The position numbers and the translations under genes were made by a program. The notes under the pieces are model-generated. The model saw nothing but the letters and a program-made list of their open reading frames with translations, searched no databases and was not told the DNA's origin. Shown here piece by piece: positions 1 through 9,635 of a DNA stretch of 64,000 nt. Numbering within the stretch: the stretch's first letter is position 1; every line of letters starts with the position of its first letter. Where the stretch lies: assembly GCF_036785885.1 (NCBI RefSeq), contig NC_092323.1, positions 10,920,501 to 10,984,500 of the forward strand. The letters are read 5' to 3'. The stretch comes from Coffea arabica. Taxonomy: Eukaryota; Streptophyta; Magnoliopsida; Gentianales; Rubiaceae.

Positions 1-1419
1 TGCACTGATTACTGGCAAGAAAATCATGAAGGGGCACCTTTGTCCTAAAATCAGTACTGCTGCTGCTGCCTGAAATTATTTCACTGCATGATTGCTGTAG
101 TGATAGATTTCATTTTTACTGGATTTACCAGTTTGTAGCAGGAATTCTGATTTTTCAATCTCCGGTAGAAAATTTCGAGAACTATTGGAGGTTATGTGAT
201 CAAAAGGATCAAGGACATGGGTGAATATTTTGTCTAACTTGTAAATGAGTAACCTGTGCCGGTGCCACTCTGCAAAAGCATCTATTTTGGATCCAAGTTT
301 CTCCTGGCTCCAATTTTATTGGAGGTCCTTGAAGAGACCGGATTTGAATTTCCCTTCTATTTTTTTTTTGGGTCTACAACAGCAACTATTTGACCTAGAG
401 AGGCACAAAGCAATAAGCTTCTTTTGTAATGCACTAGGCAGCGGGATTTAAATCCCCAACCTAATGCACGAGAGAGTTTTAAAGGAGCCCTCCTAGGCAT
501 TGGACCAAGATCGAATGATTGTAATTTGATTTCGTACATGATGGTTTCTTTTGCTAGATGGGCGAACGCACCCGTCACTCCGTTTTAGGTCCATACAACA
601 AATATCCAGCCTCTGAACCAAACAGTAACATAATGGGACTTTGGGGGGGCCTCTTGAGCTTTGTACCACCAATTTCTAGCCAGAAATCTTTGCAGTATGT
701 TTGCCCACTCAAGGCCCTCGTACGGTACTAAAAGTCGTGTTGCACATCATTCTCCACACACTCTGATTGAACTGTATTCGGCAATTGCAGGATAAATATC
801 TTTTGTTAGTTCTTGTTGACATCCAGCATGCCGCCTGTTTGTTTCAGATATCATCGTCGGGCCCCTGAGCTTTATTCTCGATAACAGTTGGGAGGCACAG
901 ATTTTTGAAGGTTGCCCACTAAGCGAAAGTTTACATATGTAAAGCAAGATCCACATCCCTTCCTTTTTTTTTTCTTTTTTTTTAAGGCAAAAATTTTTAC
1001 CACAAAAACTCAATTTGTTAACTTTAAAGATGTGATTTATGGACTGCTACAAGGTTTTGATTCGATCAGTCGCTTTTGCAGATTGCAACACTGGTGCCTC
1101 TCTTTCGACAGTAGATAGCACTAATTTAATTGAATGGTGAATGGTGAATGGTGCTACCTGCAAATATTTCTGAGATCAACAATTTTTTGATCTTCTATCA
1201 ACCAAGTTAATAATTTAACTACTACTTCTAAGTTCTAACAACCCATCTAGGCCTGATCTTCCATATCAACAAGGTCGTCCTGATGACTCGAGAATTGCTT
1301 ACCCGTCCATCTAGCCCACTGCAACCCTCAATTATTTGGACTGTAGCTAACAAATCCTTGCTTGATTGTCGATTGATGGCAACCAACTCTTTGTCCCCTC
1401 CAAAAAAAAAAGGGACAAA
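1..1419. other. Gene-free left edge
   Basis: No exon-like frame is recognisable. The stretch is AT-rich, with homopolymer runs near 961-985 and a short tandem GGTGAAT repeat near 1132-1152. A SINE-like relic is listed separately. Nothing else can be supported. Confidence 0.6.
357..510 (-). mobile_element. tRNA-derived SINE-like relic
   Basis: Read on the minus strand, 442-456 gives a near-palindromic GGGGATTTAAATCCC. It resembles the internal B box (GGTTCGAATCC type) of tRNA-derived SINEs. The minus-strand copy ends in an A-run, seen as T's at about 360-369. No convincing target duplication was found, so this is probably an old or truncated copy. It could also be a chance match in AT-rich DNA. 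Confidence 0.35.
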
Positions 1420-1424
1420 ATTGG
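1420..1424. repeat. Target site duplication, left (ATTGG)
   Basis: ATTGG sits directly before the TGTTATGG end of the left LTR and is repeated at 7112-7116 directly after the right LTR. A 5-bp duplication is normal for Ty3/Gypsy integration. Its exact match shows one clean insertion event. Confidence 0.93.
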
Positions 1425-1978
1425 TGTTATGGTACAGAAACCAGAGAAGCCAGGGCTTTGCAGGAATCAGAAGGGAACAAGCTCAAACTAAGAAATCAAT
1501 TATCAATGAATCAATAAAAGTGAACGAATTGAACTCCAACTTTCATTAATTGGATCTGGAAACAAATTACAAGAACAGAAATAATGGATTTAGCTAAGAA
1601 GGGGAAAGATTGAAGGAAAGTTTGAGAGGGAAAAATGAGGATTGATCCTCAAGTTAATTCAGACGAATCTGAGAGAATAATTCCTAAAAGCTACCAGAAT
1701 AGAGCAGACAAGCCTGCTTTTATTGTTAACAGACCCTAACAGAATACTAGCTAGACTAATAAGAGTAAGACACGTGTCCAAAGCATCTGCTAGTTGCCGC
1801 GCGTTTTGAATTTCTGTTGGAGTAGTTGAATCCCAGGAAAGGCGTGATTCTCTGATCACGCCTTTGATGACCTTCAGGCCCAGTGATCACGTCTTCCTCT
1901 GCTGACCTTCACGCCTCCATTGCTTCTGCTACCTAGTTCCTGCTTCTGTGTCCTTGGATAAACCCCCATTTCATTACA
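1425..1978 (-). repeat. 3' LTR of the chromovirus (554 bp)
   Basis: On the plus strand the repeat runs from TGTTATGG to CATTACA. It matches 6604-7111 almost base for base. Because the element is on the minus strand, this is its 3' LTR. It directly follows the purine-rich tract. Confidence 0.95.
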
Positions 1979-1993
1979 ATACCTCCCCCCCAT
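1979..1993 (-). other. Polypurine tract
   Basis: On the minus strand a run of seven G's followed by AGG lies directly upstream of the 3' LTR. This is the expected position for the plus-strand primer of LTR elements. Confidence 0.8.
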
Positions 1994-2055
1994 AAAAAAC
2001 CTTGTCCTCAAGGTTGAAACTGAGGAAACTTCTCCCTGATCAACAAAGCATCTTC

Positions 2056-5000
2056 CTAAGTAGCATCTGTAGGTTCAGTTCCCCACCATTGTATTAGCCA
2101 CTGGGAGACAGCAGCATTTCCTCTTTTGATCATTCTTCTTCCCAGCAACATTACTGGTTCGACCCTGAGTAATCCCTTTTCATCAGTATCTGGGAGCTGC
2201 AAGATAGGTGTGGCTTTGTTCCCCAGCTTCTTCTTCAACAGGGAAACATGGAACACAGGATGGATCCTAGATGCAGTAGGCAATTTAAGCCTGTAAGCCA
2301 CCTTACCAATCTTGCCTTCTATGAGGTAGGGACCAAAGTACTTAGCAGACAGCTTGGTATTGCTTCTCACCACCACTGATGATTGTCTATAAGGTTGTAG
2401 CCTCAAATAGACCCAATCACCTATTTGGAACTCTCTCTCACTCCTGTGTTCATCAGCATACTTTTTCATCCTCTCCTGAGCAGCCTTCAGATTTTTCTGT
2501 AGCAGATCATCCATTTGTTTCCTGTCCCTTAAGTAATCCCCCACTGTTGCCACCTTAGCTTGCTCATAGGGGCCAAGAGCTAACTGAGGGGGTTTAGATC
2601 CATACAAGGCTTCAAAAGGGGTCATCTGGATAGTAGTGTGGTGAGTAGTGTTATACCACCATTCTGCCAATGACAGCCACGTGCTCCATCTCTTGGGTTC
2701 CAAGTGAGACATACACCTGAGATACATTTCCAACACTTGGTTGACCCTCTCTGTTTGGCCATCGGTTTGAGGATGGTAGGCTATGCTCATATCCAGCCTT
2801 ACCCCCTGTAGTGTGAATAATTCAGTCCAGAACTGACTGATGAAGATTTTGTCCCTGTCTGAGACTATGCTCTGGGGCAAGCCATGCAACTTACTGATAT
2901 GATCTAGGAAGAGCCTAGCTACCTTAGGGGCATCAAAAGGGTGAGTTAGGTTCAGGAAATGTGCATACTTAGTAAACCTGTCCACCACAACCATGATGGT
3001 ATCTTTCCCTTCTGATTTGGGTAACCCCTCAATGAAATCCATGGTGATGTGACTCCAGGAGTGTTGTGGGATAGGAAGAGGTTGGAGAAGGCCTGGATAG
3101 GCCACGCGTTCATCTTTGCACCTCCTGCAAGTATCACATTGCAGTATTGTTGTTTGGATTTCTTTGAACATACCTGGCCAGTAAAACAGCTGCTTAGCCC
3201 TCATCCAACTGGCCTGTATGCCTGAATGTCCTCCTAGCTGAGAGTCATGAAGGGTAGAGATGAGTTTCTTCCTTATGTCTCCCCCCTGACCTACTACAAT
3301 TCTCCCCTTATACCTCAGAATTCCACTTTGATAGTTGTAATCTGAGCTCAGTCCTGGACAGGTGAGAAGACCCCTGATGATATCCTGTGCCCAGTCATCT
3401 CCCATATAGCTTCCTACTACCTTCTTCATCCATTCTGGAGTGACTGTGGAGGTCACAGCACATTCAGCTTCATCCCTTCCTCTCCTGGAAAGTGCATCTG
3501 CTACTACATTCTCCTTCCCCTTTTTGTAGCAGATCTCATAGCTTAACCCCATCAGTTTAGTCAGCCACTTTTGTTGGAGAGGGATTGTGATCCTCTGTTC
3601 CAGCAGGTATTTCAAGCTTTGATGGTCAGTGTTGATGATGAAATGATGTCCTTCTAAGTAGTGTCTCCACTTAGTGACTGCTGTGACCAAGGCAAGCAAC
3701 TCCTTTTCATAAATTGATAATCCCAAGTTCTTCTGTCCCAAGCTCTGACTGAGGTAAGCTATGGGTCTCCTGTTCTGCATCAAAACTGCCCCTATTCCTC
3801 CATAACAAGCATCTGTTTCGACCACAAAAGGTTGGGAGAAGTCTGGGAGGGCTAGCACAGGGGTGTTGCACATAGCTAATTTCAGCTTCTGAAAAGCATC
3901 CTCAGCTTCCTCCCCCCAGTTAAAGCCATCCTTCTTGAGGAGAGTAGTTAAGGGCTTTGCAATAGCTCCATACCCTTTGACAAATTTCCTGTAGTATCCT
4001 GTCAGTCCAAGAAATCCCTTCAGCTGTTTGGTGTTCACTGGTTTTTGCCACTGCATCATGCTGTCAATCTTCTGGGGGTCAGCCCTTACTCCTTCTGCTG
4101 AAATGATGTGGCCTAAGTACTCCACCTGTTGTTGAGCAAAAGAGCACTTACTCTCTTTTGCATAGAGCTGGTGTTGTCTCAGAATCTCCAGGACTTCAGT
4201 GACATGCTGCTCATGCTCCTTCAGAGTAGGACTGTAAATCAGAATATTATCAAAAAATATTAAAACATACTTCCTGAGTTGCTTCTGGAAAACCTGGTTC
4301 ATCAAACCTTGAAAGGTTGCAGGGGCATTGGTCAGCCCAAATGGCATGACCTTGAATTCGTATAGCCCCTGGTGTGTCCTGAAAGCTGTCTTGTGTATGT
4401 CTTCCTCTCTTACCCTTATCTGGAAGTATCCAGCTCTGAGATCAATTTTGGTGAAGTATTTGGATCCATGTAGTTCATCCAATAACTCATCAATAAGGGG
4501 CATAGGGAACTTGTTCTTGACTGTTAGATCATTGAGCTGCCTATAATCCACACAAAACCTCCATGAGCCATCCTTCTTCTTGACCAGAAGTACAGGAGAA
4601 GCAAAGGGGCTGCTGCTCAGCTGAATGATCCCAGTTTGGAGCATTTCCTGCACTAGTTTCTCAATCTCAGTTTTTTGGATGTAGGGGCACCTGTAGGGCC
4701 TTATTTGGAATGGTTTTGCCCCTTCCTTAAGAGTGATATGATGATCCTGACTCCTCTCAGGAGTTAATCCCTGTGGTTCTTGGAATACATCCCTAAATTC
4801 CTGCAACAGCTTCTCCACTTCTGGTGGGATTGGCTCCTGGACTGGTTTCTCATCCACCACTGTACTTACCTGTGCCAAGATTCCATGTGACTGCTTCCTA
4901 GTCCACTTGTACAGCCTACTTCCTCTTATCAGTTTTAACTGTACTGTACTGTCCTCCCCTTTCAGCTCTATCTGTTGCCTTTCCTTCCTGAACTTCATAC

Positions 5001-6570
5001 TCAAACTTCTGAAATCAAATTCCATGGGGTTGTACCTTGCCAACCAGTCAACTCCTAGGATCATGTCACACCCCCCTAACCTTAGTGTGTTGAACTGATG
5101 TTGGAACTCATACCCCTGCATTTTCCATGTTACTGGCTTTGTAATGTTTCTAGACTGTAGTTTTTCTCCATTCGCCACCCTTACTGAAAGAGTTCCCCAT
5201 CCTGTTCCCAACTTCAAGTTTTTGGCCATCTGTTCATCAATAAAACAGTGTGTACTGCCACTGTCTACCAATGCAACAATGGTTTTTCCCTTAATTATCC
5301 CTTTGATCCTGATGGTCCTATGTTCACTCCCCCCTGCCAAGGCATGGATGGACACTTCCATGTGTTCGTTTTCTAATTCCCCTCTAATGCAATCACAGAA
5401 CACATCAGATTCGTCCTGTTTTTCCCCCTCTATTTCAGTGGTCCCCCTCTCCTCTTCTTCCATTACCAACAAGTTTAAATGAGACTGCCTACACACATGT
5501 CCTATGGTATAAGGTTCAGCACATTTGAAGCATAGCCCCTTCTCCCTCCTAAGGTTGAGTTCTGCTGGGGTGAGTCTTTTGAACTGGTTCTGAGGATTGG
5601 TATAGTTGTTGTGTATTTTAGGAAATGATTTGTCAGGAGCTTTAGGATAGTTGGGAGGTTTGTCTGGAGGTTTTGTATAGTTTGTGGGTTTGAGTAAAGG
5701 CTTCTGGTAGTTGGGGCTGTAAGAGGTGGTCTTATGGATTTTTTGTAAGGCTCTCAGGTTCCTTTCCTGCAGTTTGGCAGCCTCTATGGCATCTGCTAGT
5801 GACTTAGGTTTGGCCATTTTTACCATAGTTACTATCTCTTCTTTCAATCCACTAAGGAAACAGGTTTTATAATAGCAATCTTGTAAATGGGGAAGAGAAG
5901 GCATTACCAAGGCTTTGAGCATTTCAAATTGCTCCAGGTAGTCAGCTATTGATCCTGTTTGCATCAGTTTATTGAATTCCTCTATAGCTTCCTCAGGAGA
6001 GCCATCACCAAATCTTTCGCATAGTGCATTGCAGAACTCCTCCCATGGAACAGCATCTCTGCCACCAAACACTCCATGGAACCATATATCTGCTTTATCT
6101 CTGAGGTAGAGCTCTGCAACCTCAGATTTCATCTCCTCATCCACTCCATTGATCTTAAAGTATTTGTTGGCCTTCCTAATCCACTCCCTTGGGTTCTCCC
6201 TATTGAATGCTGGCAGATCTACCTTAGGTAACCTGGAGAGTATTCGGTTCTCTCTGATTTCAGATCTATCCTGGACCCCTTTCTGCCCCTCTCTCCTTCT
6301 GCTACCTTCCTGGTGTCCTGGTTCTGGCACTGAGCTGCCGCCTGCCAGATCCTTCTCTTTGTCATTTAGTTTTGCTAATACTTGCGCCATCATGTTCATC
6401 ATGCCTTCATACTTCTGATCCAAACTTTTGAGAGCCTTCTCAGTGCCCTCCTGCCTGTGCTCCATAATCCTTACAGCCTGTTCTATTCCATCACTCCTGT
6501 TAGCAAAAGTTCTTACTACACTTCCCAATTCTATCACTTCCTTCCTCAACTCATCCTGATTTTTAGCCAT
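2056..6570 (-). CDS. Gag-Pol polyprotein of the Ty3/Gypsy chromovirus
   Basis: This is one continuous frame of about 1,504 residues. The frame is open from 6603, but that part overlaps the primer-binding site, so the first ATG at 6570 is the more likely start. Approximate domain order: a gag region (the GDGSPEEAIEEFNKL segment is typical), a CCHC knuckle (CFKCAEPYTIGHVC) near residue 345, a retropepsin (VDSGSTHCFID) near 430, reverse transcriptase centred near 750, and RNase H (FVVETDACYGGIGAVLMQN) near 920. The integrase zinc finger and DDE core occupy about 1100-1300, and a C-terminal chromodomain-like segment follows. It belongs to the element and not to the host. Confidence 0.92.
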   Translation of the reverse strand: MAKNQDELRKEVIELGSVVRTFANRSDGIEQAVRIMEHRQEGTEKALKSLDQKYEGMMNMMAQVLAKLNDKEKDLAGGSSVPEPGHQEGSRRREGQKGVQDRSEIRENRILSRLPKVDLPAFNRENPREWIRKANKYFKINGVDEEMKSEVAELYLRDKADIWFHGVFGGRDAVPWEEFCNALCERFGDGSPEEAIEEFNKLMQTGSIADYLEQFEMLKALVMPSLPHLQDCYYKTCFLSGLKEEIVTMVKMAKPKSLADAIEAAKLQERNLRALQKIHKTTSYSPNYQKPLLKPTNYTKPPDKPPNYPKAPDKSFPKIHNNYTNPQNQFKRLTPAELNLRREKGLCFKCAEPYTIGHVCRQSHLNLLVMEEEERGTTEIEGEKQDESDVFCDCIRGELENEHMEVSIHALAGGSEHRTIRIKGIIKGKTIVALVDSGSTHCFIDEQMAKNLKLGTGWGTLSVRVANGEKLQSRNITKPVTWKMQGYEFQHQFNTLRLGGCDMILGVDWLARYNPMEFDFRSLSMKFRKERQQIELKGEDSTVQLKLIRGSRLYKWTRKQSHGILAQVSTVVDEKPVQEPIPPEVEKLLQEFRDVFQEPQGLTPERSQDHHITLKEGAKPFQIRPYRCPYIQKTEIEKLVQEMLQTGIIQLSSSPFASPVLLVKKKDGSWRFCVDYRQLNDLTVKNKFPMPLIDELLDELHGSKYFTKIDLRAGYFQIRVREEDIHKTAFRTHQGLYEFKVMPFGLTNAPATFQGLMNQVFQKQLRKYVLIFFDNILIYSPTLKEHEQHVTEVLEILRQHQLYAKESKCSFAQQQVEYLGHIISAEGVRADPQKIDSMMQWQKPVNTKQLKGFLGLTGYYRKFVKGYGAIAKPLTTLLKKDGFNWGEEAEDAFQKLKLAMCNTPVLALPDFSQPFVVETDACYGGIGAVLMQNRRPIAYLSQSLGQKNLGLSIYEKELLALVTAVTKWRHYLEGHHFIINTDHQSLKYLLEQRITIPLQQKWLTKLMGLSYEICYKKGKENVVADALSRRGRDEAECAVTSTVTPEWMKKVVGSYMGDDWAQDIIRGLLTCPGLSSDYNYQSGILRYKGRIVVGQGGDIRKKLISTLHDSQLGGHSGIQASWMRAKQLFYWPGMFKEIQTTILQCDTCRRCKDERVAYPGLLQPLPIPQHSWSHITMDFIEGLPKSEGKDTIMVVVDRFTKYAHFLNLTHPFDAPKVARLFLDHISKLHGLPQSIVSDRDKIFISQFWTELFTLQGVRLDMSIAYHPQTDGQTERVNQVLEMYLRCMSHLEPKRWSTWLSLAEWWYNTTHHTTIQMTPFEALYGSKPPQLALGPYEQAKVATVGDYLRDRKQMDDLLQKNLKAAQERMKKYADEHRSEREFQIGDWVYLRLQPYRQSSVVVRSNTKLSAKYFGPYLIEGKIGKVAYRLKLPTASRIHPVFHVSLLKKKLGNKATPILQLPDTDEKGLLRVEPVMLLGRRMIKRGNAAVSQWLIQWWGTEPTDAT

Positions 6571-6590
6571 TTCCCAATGGCTCGTAGCTA

Positions 6591-6602
6591 GCTCTGATAC
6601 CA
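6591..6602 (-). other. Primer-binding site (tRNA-Met type)
   Basis: On the minus strand TGGTATCAGAGC follows the end of the 5' LTR after one base. This is the usual initiator-methionine tRNA primer site of plant Ty3/Gypsy and Ty1/Copia elements. Confidence 0.9.
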
Positions 6603-6603
6603 C

Positions 6604-7111
6604 TGTTATGGTACAGAAACCAGAAAAGCCAGGGCTTTGCAGGAATCAGAAGGGAACAAGCTCAAACTAAGAAATCAATTATCAATGAATCAATAAAAGT
6701 GAACGAATTGAACTCCAACTTTCATTAATTGGATCTGGAAACAAATTACAAGAACAGAAATAATGGATTTAGCTAAGAAGGGGAAAGATTGAAGGAAAGT
6801 TTGAGAGGGAAAAATGAGGATTGATCCTCAAGTTAATTCAGACGAATCTGAGAGAATAATTCCTAAAAGCTACCAGAATAGAGCAGACAAGCCTGCTTTT
6901 ATTGTTAACAGACCCTAACAGAATACTAGCTAGACTAATAAGAGTAAGACACGTGTCCAAAGCATCTGCTAGTTGCCGCGCGTTTTGAATTTCTGTTTGA
7001 TGACCTTCAGGCCCAGTGATCACGTCTTCCTCTGCTGACCTTCACGCCTCCATTGCTTCTGCTACCTAGTTCCTGCTTCTGTGTCCTTGGATAAACCCCC
7101 ATTTCATTACA
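6604..7111 (-). repeat. 5' LTR of the chromovirus (508 bp)
   Basis: It is almost identical to 1425-1978 apart from being about 46 bp shorter. It is bounded by TG...CA and followed on the plus strand by the ATTGG duplication (7112-7116). By position it would carry the element's promoter. No regulatory site beyond that can be supported. Confidence 0.95.
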
Positions 7112-7116
7112 ATTGG

Positions 7117-8541
7117 CTAAAGATTCTTATTGGACGGATTGATGGGGTTTTTTTTTTTTCTTTTTTTGAAGAAAAACATATATATGACAAAGAAGATTTT
7201 ATTTATCACTGACTTTGCTGGAAATCGTCCACGACTCGTTCTGTGGTGGTTATGCTCGTATTTGATGTGTATTTGTGACTCAATTGCATTGTGGTAACAG
7301 ACAAAATTGGGGTGGTTTAAGTTGCAAAAAGGAAACCGGCTCTGAGGTGTAATGTCCAGGGGCTCGATTGGTGGGGATAGACAAACTGTCAGTCAGCTTA
7401 CCCCTGCCCTGAAGACACATATGATATTTATGGGGTACATTGTCACTTTCCATCATCAACATCAATTAATATTTGTGCCATTCATTTTAGTCAGCTTCAA
7501 CAAAAAATTCCCATATTTGTTTTTAGATTTTCCGCAATCAAATTGATTACATGTATAACTAGCTAGTTTTAGCTAATTAGATACGAGCATTTGTCACCAT
7601 GGGAAAGGTGGAAAGCAATCCAAGTACAAGAGACGAACACAGTTGGATTTAAATGATTTGAAGCGTGGTAGATCCGTAGGTCGCACAAATAATCAAAATA
7701 AATATTTTCGCATGCAAAAAAGTAAGAAGTTGCTAAAAATTCCATAAACCTGTTTTTGATCTTATTTCTCATAACCTCTTAATGGTGTATTTGTTTGTAG
7801 AACACAATAATCATTTCCTTGCAATCAAATTTGTTTTTCCTATTTACTTGCTGCCCAATTTCTCGCTTAGATCCTTGAGCAGTCAAGAGATTTCATTCGT
7901 CTAATTCCATCTCAGAGCAAAACAATATTGCTGCCCCTTCTTCACCTTCAGTATCCACAGCTTTGCACTCTAGAAGAAGCTCATCATGATTTCTATTATT
8001 CTTTTGATGGGATATGGCATGGCATCCACGATTGGATTTTGATCCAGCGCAGGAGCAAGCAGAAGGATATGGCAAACTCCACATATCATTTAGTCCACAC
8101 CAAATTTACTTGATTCCAAGTGATCACATTCTCTAGTCTATCTAACCATGTAATAATGCATGATTTCATTTGGCTCAGCATATGGAGCAAGTAAAAGGAC
8201 ATGGAGAAGTAACAAACTGTTTTTGTTGTTTATTGAGGCTATATAGGACTAAATCATTAGTAAAATCCAAAATGGACCCTGCAGTGGGAGTGATGACTGA
8301 TGATGAATGGTCGAACTAACGCCATCTATCAATCTCGTGTCCTTGTCTGACCTCTCAAACCGCGGTATAGACTCGGGACCATCCTCCTCTCCGATATGCT
8401 CATGTTCATGTTGTACGCTCTAATTAGCGTCCGGCTTTGCAAATGTCGCTTTTGTAAAACTACGTACTATTAAGTAGATCAGAGATCTCTGTGGCGCATG
8501 AGCTAGCCACTTGTACCAGACGTTTGTAATCTTGCTTCTTA
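7117..8541. other. Gene-free stretch
   Basis: No coding exon, RNA gene or bounded repeat is recognisable. There are short T-runs near 7147-7168. The rest is AT-rich unique-looking sequence. Confidence 0.5.
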
Positions 8542-8550
8542 TTAATATTA

Positions 8551-8928
8551 GGGATAATTTCACAAACCTCCCTTGAAATTTTTTTACAGCTTCACCAATC
8601 TGATTTTCTTAAAATTTCAAAAATTACACATATCTCTCTTGAGTTTACCATTTTGGTAACCGAAACTATTCAATGGTCAAAATTTTGAATGAATAATTTA
8701 AAATGCCCTCATAAAATTGTGGAGTTCATTTTACCTTCTTATGAAATTCTTATAAAAAAAATATGAAACATGCACAAAATCTCAAACCCACATTTAATCC
8801 TCATCTTTACTATTTTAAACCTTTTATATTTTGACATCTCAAAATAGTACCATTATTACCACAACCACTACTATCATCATTCCCTAAATTGTAAAACCTC
8901 AATTGAGGAAGGTTTCTGAAATGATCCC
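8551..8928. mobile_element. MITE with 9-bp TSD (Mutator-like)
   Basis: The element is 378 bp. The left end GGGATAATTTCACAAACCT is mirrored at the right end by the complement of a sequence ending TTTCTGAAATGATCCC. The two termini form imperfect inverted repeats. TTAATATTA occurs directly outside both ends (8542-8550 and 8929-8937), a perfect 9-bp target duplication. A 9-bp duplication fits the Mutator-like superfamily. No coding capacity is present. Confidence 0.72.
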
Positions 8929-9099
8929 TTAATATTATATAGTTTATTATATTTCAAAAAAAAAGAGAGCCAATTTACATATATCACATAAAAAAAAAGA
9001 GCCAATTTACAGATCTACATTAAAATTTTTAAAAAATTATCCCAAATAATCAACTATCCAAACACACTACAGTTCCAATCTTTTGTTACAAATTTTTTT

Positions 9100-9241
9100 G
9101 GAAAAATGTTATTTACACTCCATTTTTTATTATTTACGCTTCTACTATTTATTTTGTCACATAGTCTAAGAATGAAAATTATATTATTAAAATAATAATG
9201 AAAGTGTGATTAATAAAAAGGGAGTGTAAATAACATTTCCC
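9100..9241. mobile_element. Small MITE with ~22-bp inverted ends
   Basis: The left end GGAAAAATGTTATTTACACTCC and the complement of the right end GGGAGTGTAAATAACATTTCCC match at about 20 of 22 positions, enclosing about 100 bp of AT-rich sequence. T-runs at both flanks hide the exact target duplication, so the superfamily cannot be assigned. Confidence 0.6.
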
Positions 9242-9382
9242 TTTTTCTGATTCTATCTTAATTGACGTATAGTGATGTAATTTGTAAAACAATAATGTCA
9301 ACCCAAAAGGGCCAAAACCTTGACCTGTACAAATTGAAGAATGCGAAGGCAATTTTGGTTAGACAAAATTTTAGGTAGACTT

Positions 9383-9635
9383 GATCTACTAGCTCTATCC
9401 CACATCGGGTAGTTATACTGGGTTCCGTGGGGGGTCGTCACTTCTTAGTAGCAGTGGGCCTACTGGTTTGCCCTTGTGGGGTTGCCATCCCACATCAGTT
9501 CTTGGGGGGGTTTGGGGTTGGGTTTATAAGTCCTTGGGAGGACCTCAAAAGTTGCCGGCTTTTGAGGTTTCTTTTGGGATTAGATTTATATATCTAACTT
9601 TCGTAAAAAAAAAAAAAAGATCTACTAGCTCTATC
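9383..9635 (+). mobile_element. Poly(A)-tailed SINE-like retroposon with 17-bp TSD
   Basis: The 17-bp sequence GATCTACTAGCTCTATC is present at 9383-9399 and again at 9619-9635. Between them lies about 219 bp ending in a run of 14 A's. A long target duplication plus a 3' A-tail is the signature of LINE-machinery (target-primed) insertion. The body has no recognisable tRNA-type A and B boxes. It contains CCCACATC-type motifs near 9398 and 9490 and a G-rich middle, so its parental RNA is unknown to me. It could be a SINE, a retrocopy of a small RNA, or a short LINE 3' end. Confidence 0.7.

Larger units (their letters stand above)
1425..7111 (-). mobile_element. Ty3/Gypsy chromovirus LTR retrotransposon, young and nearly whole
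   Basis: The element is 5,687 bp on the minus strand. It has two LTRs bounded by TG...CA, a 5-bp ATTGG duplication, a primer-binding site complementary to initiator tRNA-Met, a purine tract, and one long gag-pol frame. The domain order protease, reverse transcriptase/RNase H, integrase and then a chromodomain-like tail places it among Ty3/Gypsy chromoviruses. The compact size and short LTRs fit a Reina-like clade, but that is inference. Over the aligned length the LTRs differ by about one substitution, plus one LTR being about 46 bp shorter. The insertion is therefore very recent, probably well under one million years. It looks whole or nearly so, with at most one or two breaks. Confidence 0.95.

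Noticed and set aside
4328-6591. Plus-strand frames opposite the gag-pol frame
   Set aside because: They are antisense shadows of the LTR element with no recognisable product.
9390-9410. A U-snRNA gene driven by the TCCCACATCGG motif
   Set aside because: There is no TATA box at the required spacing and no snRNA-like sequence downstream. The motif lies at a retroposon border.
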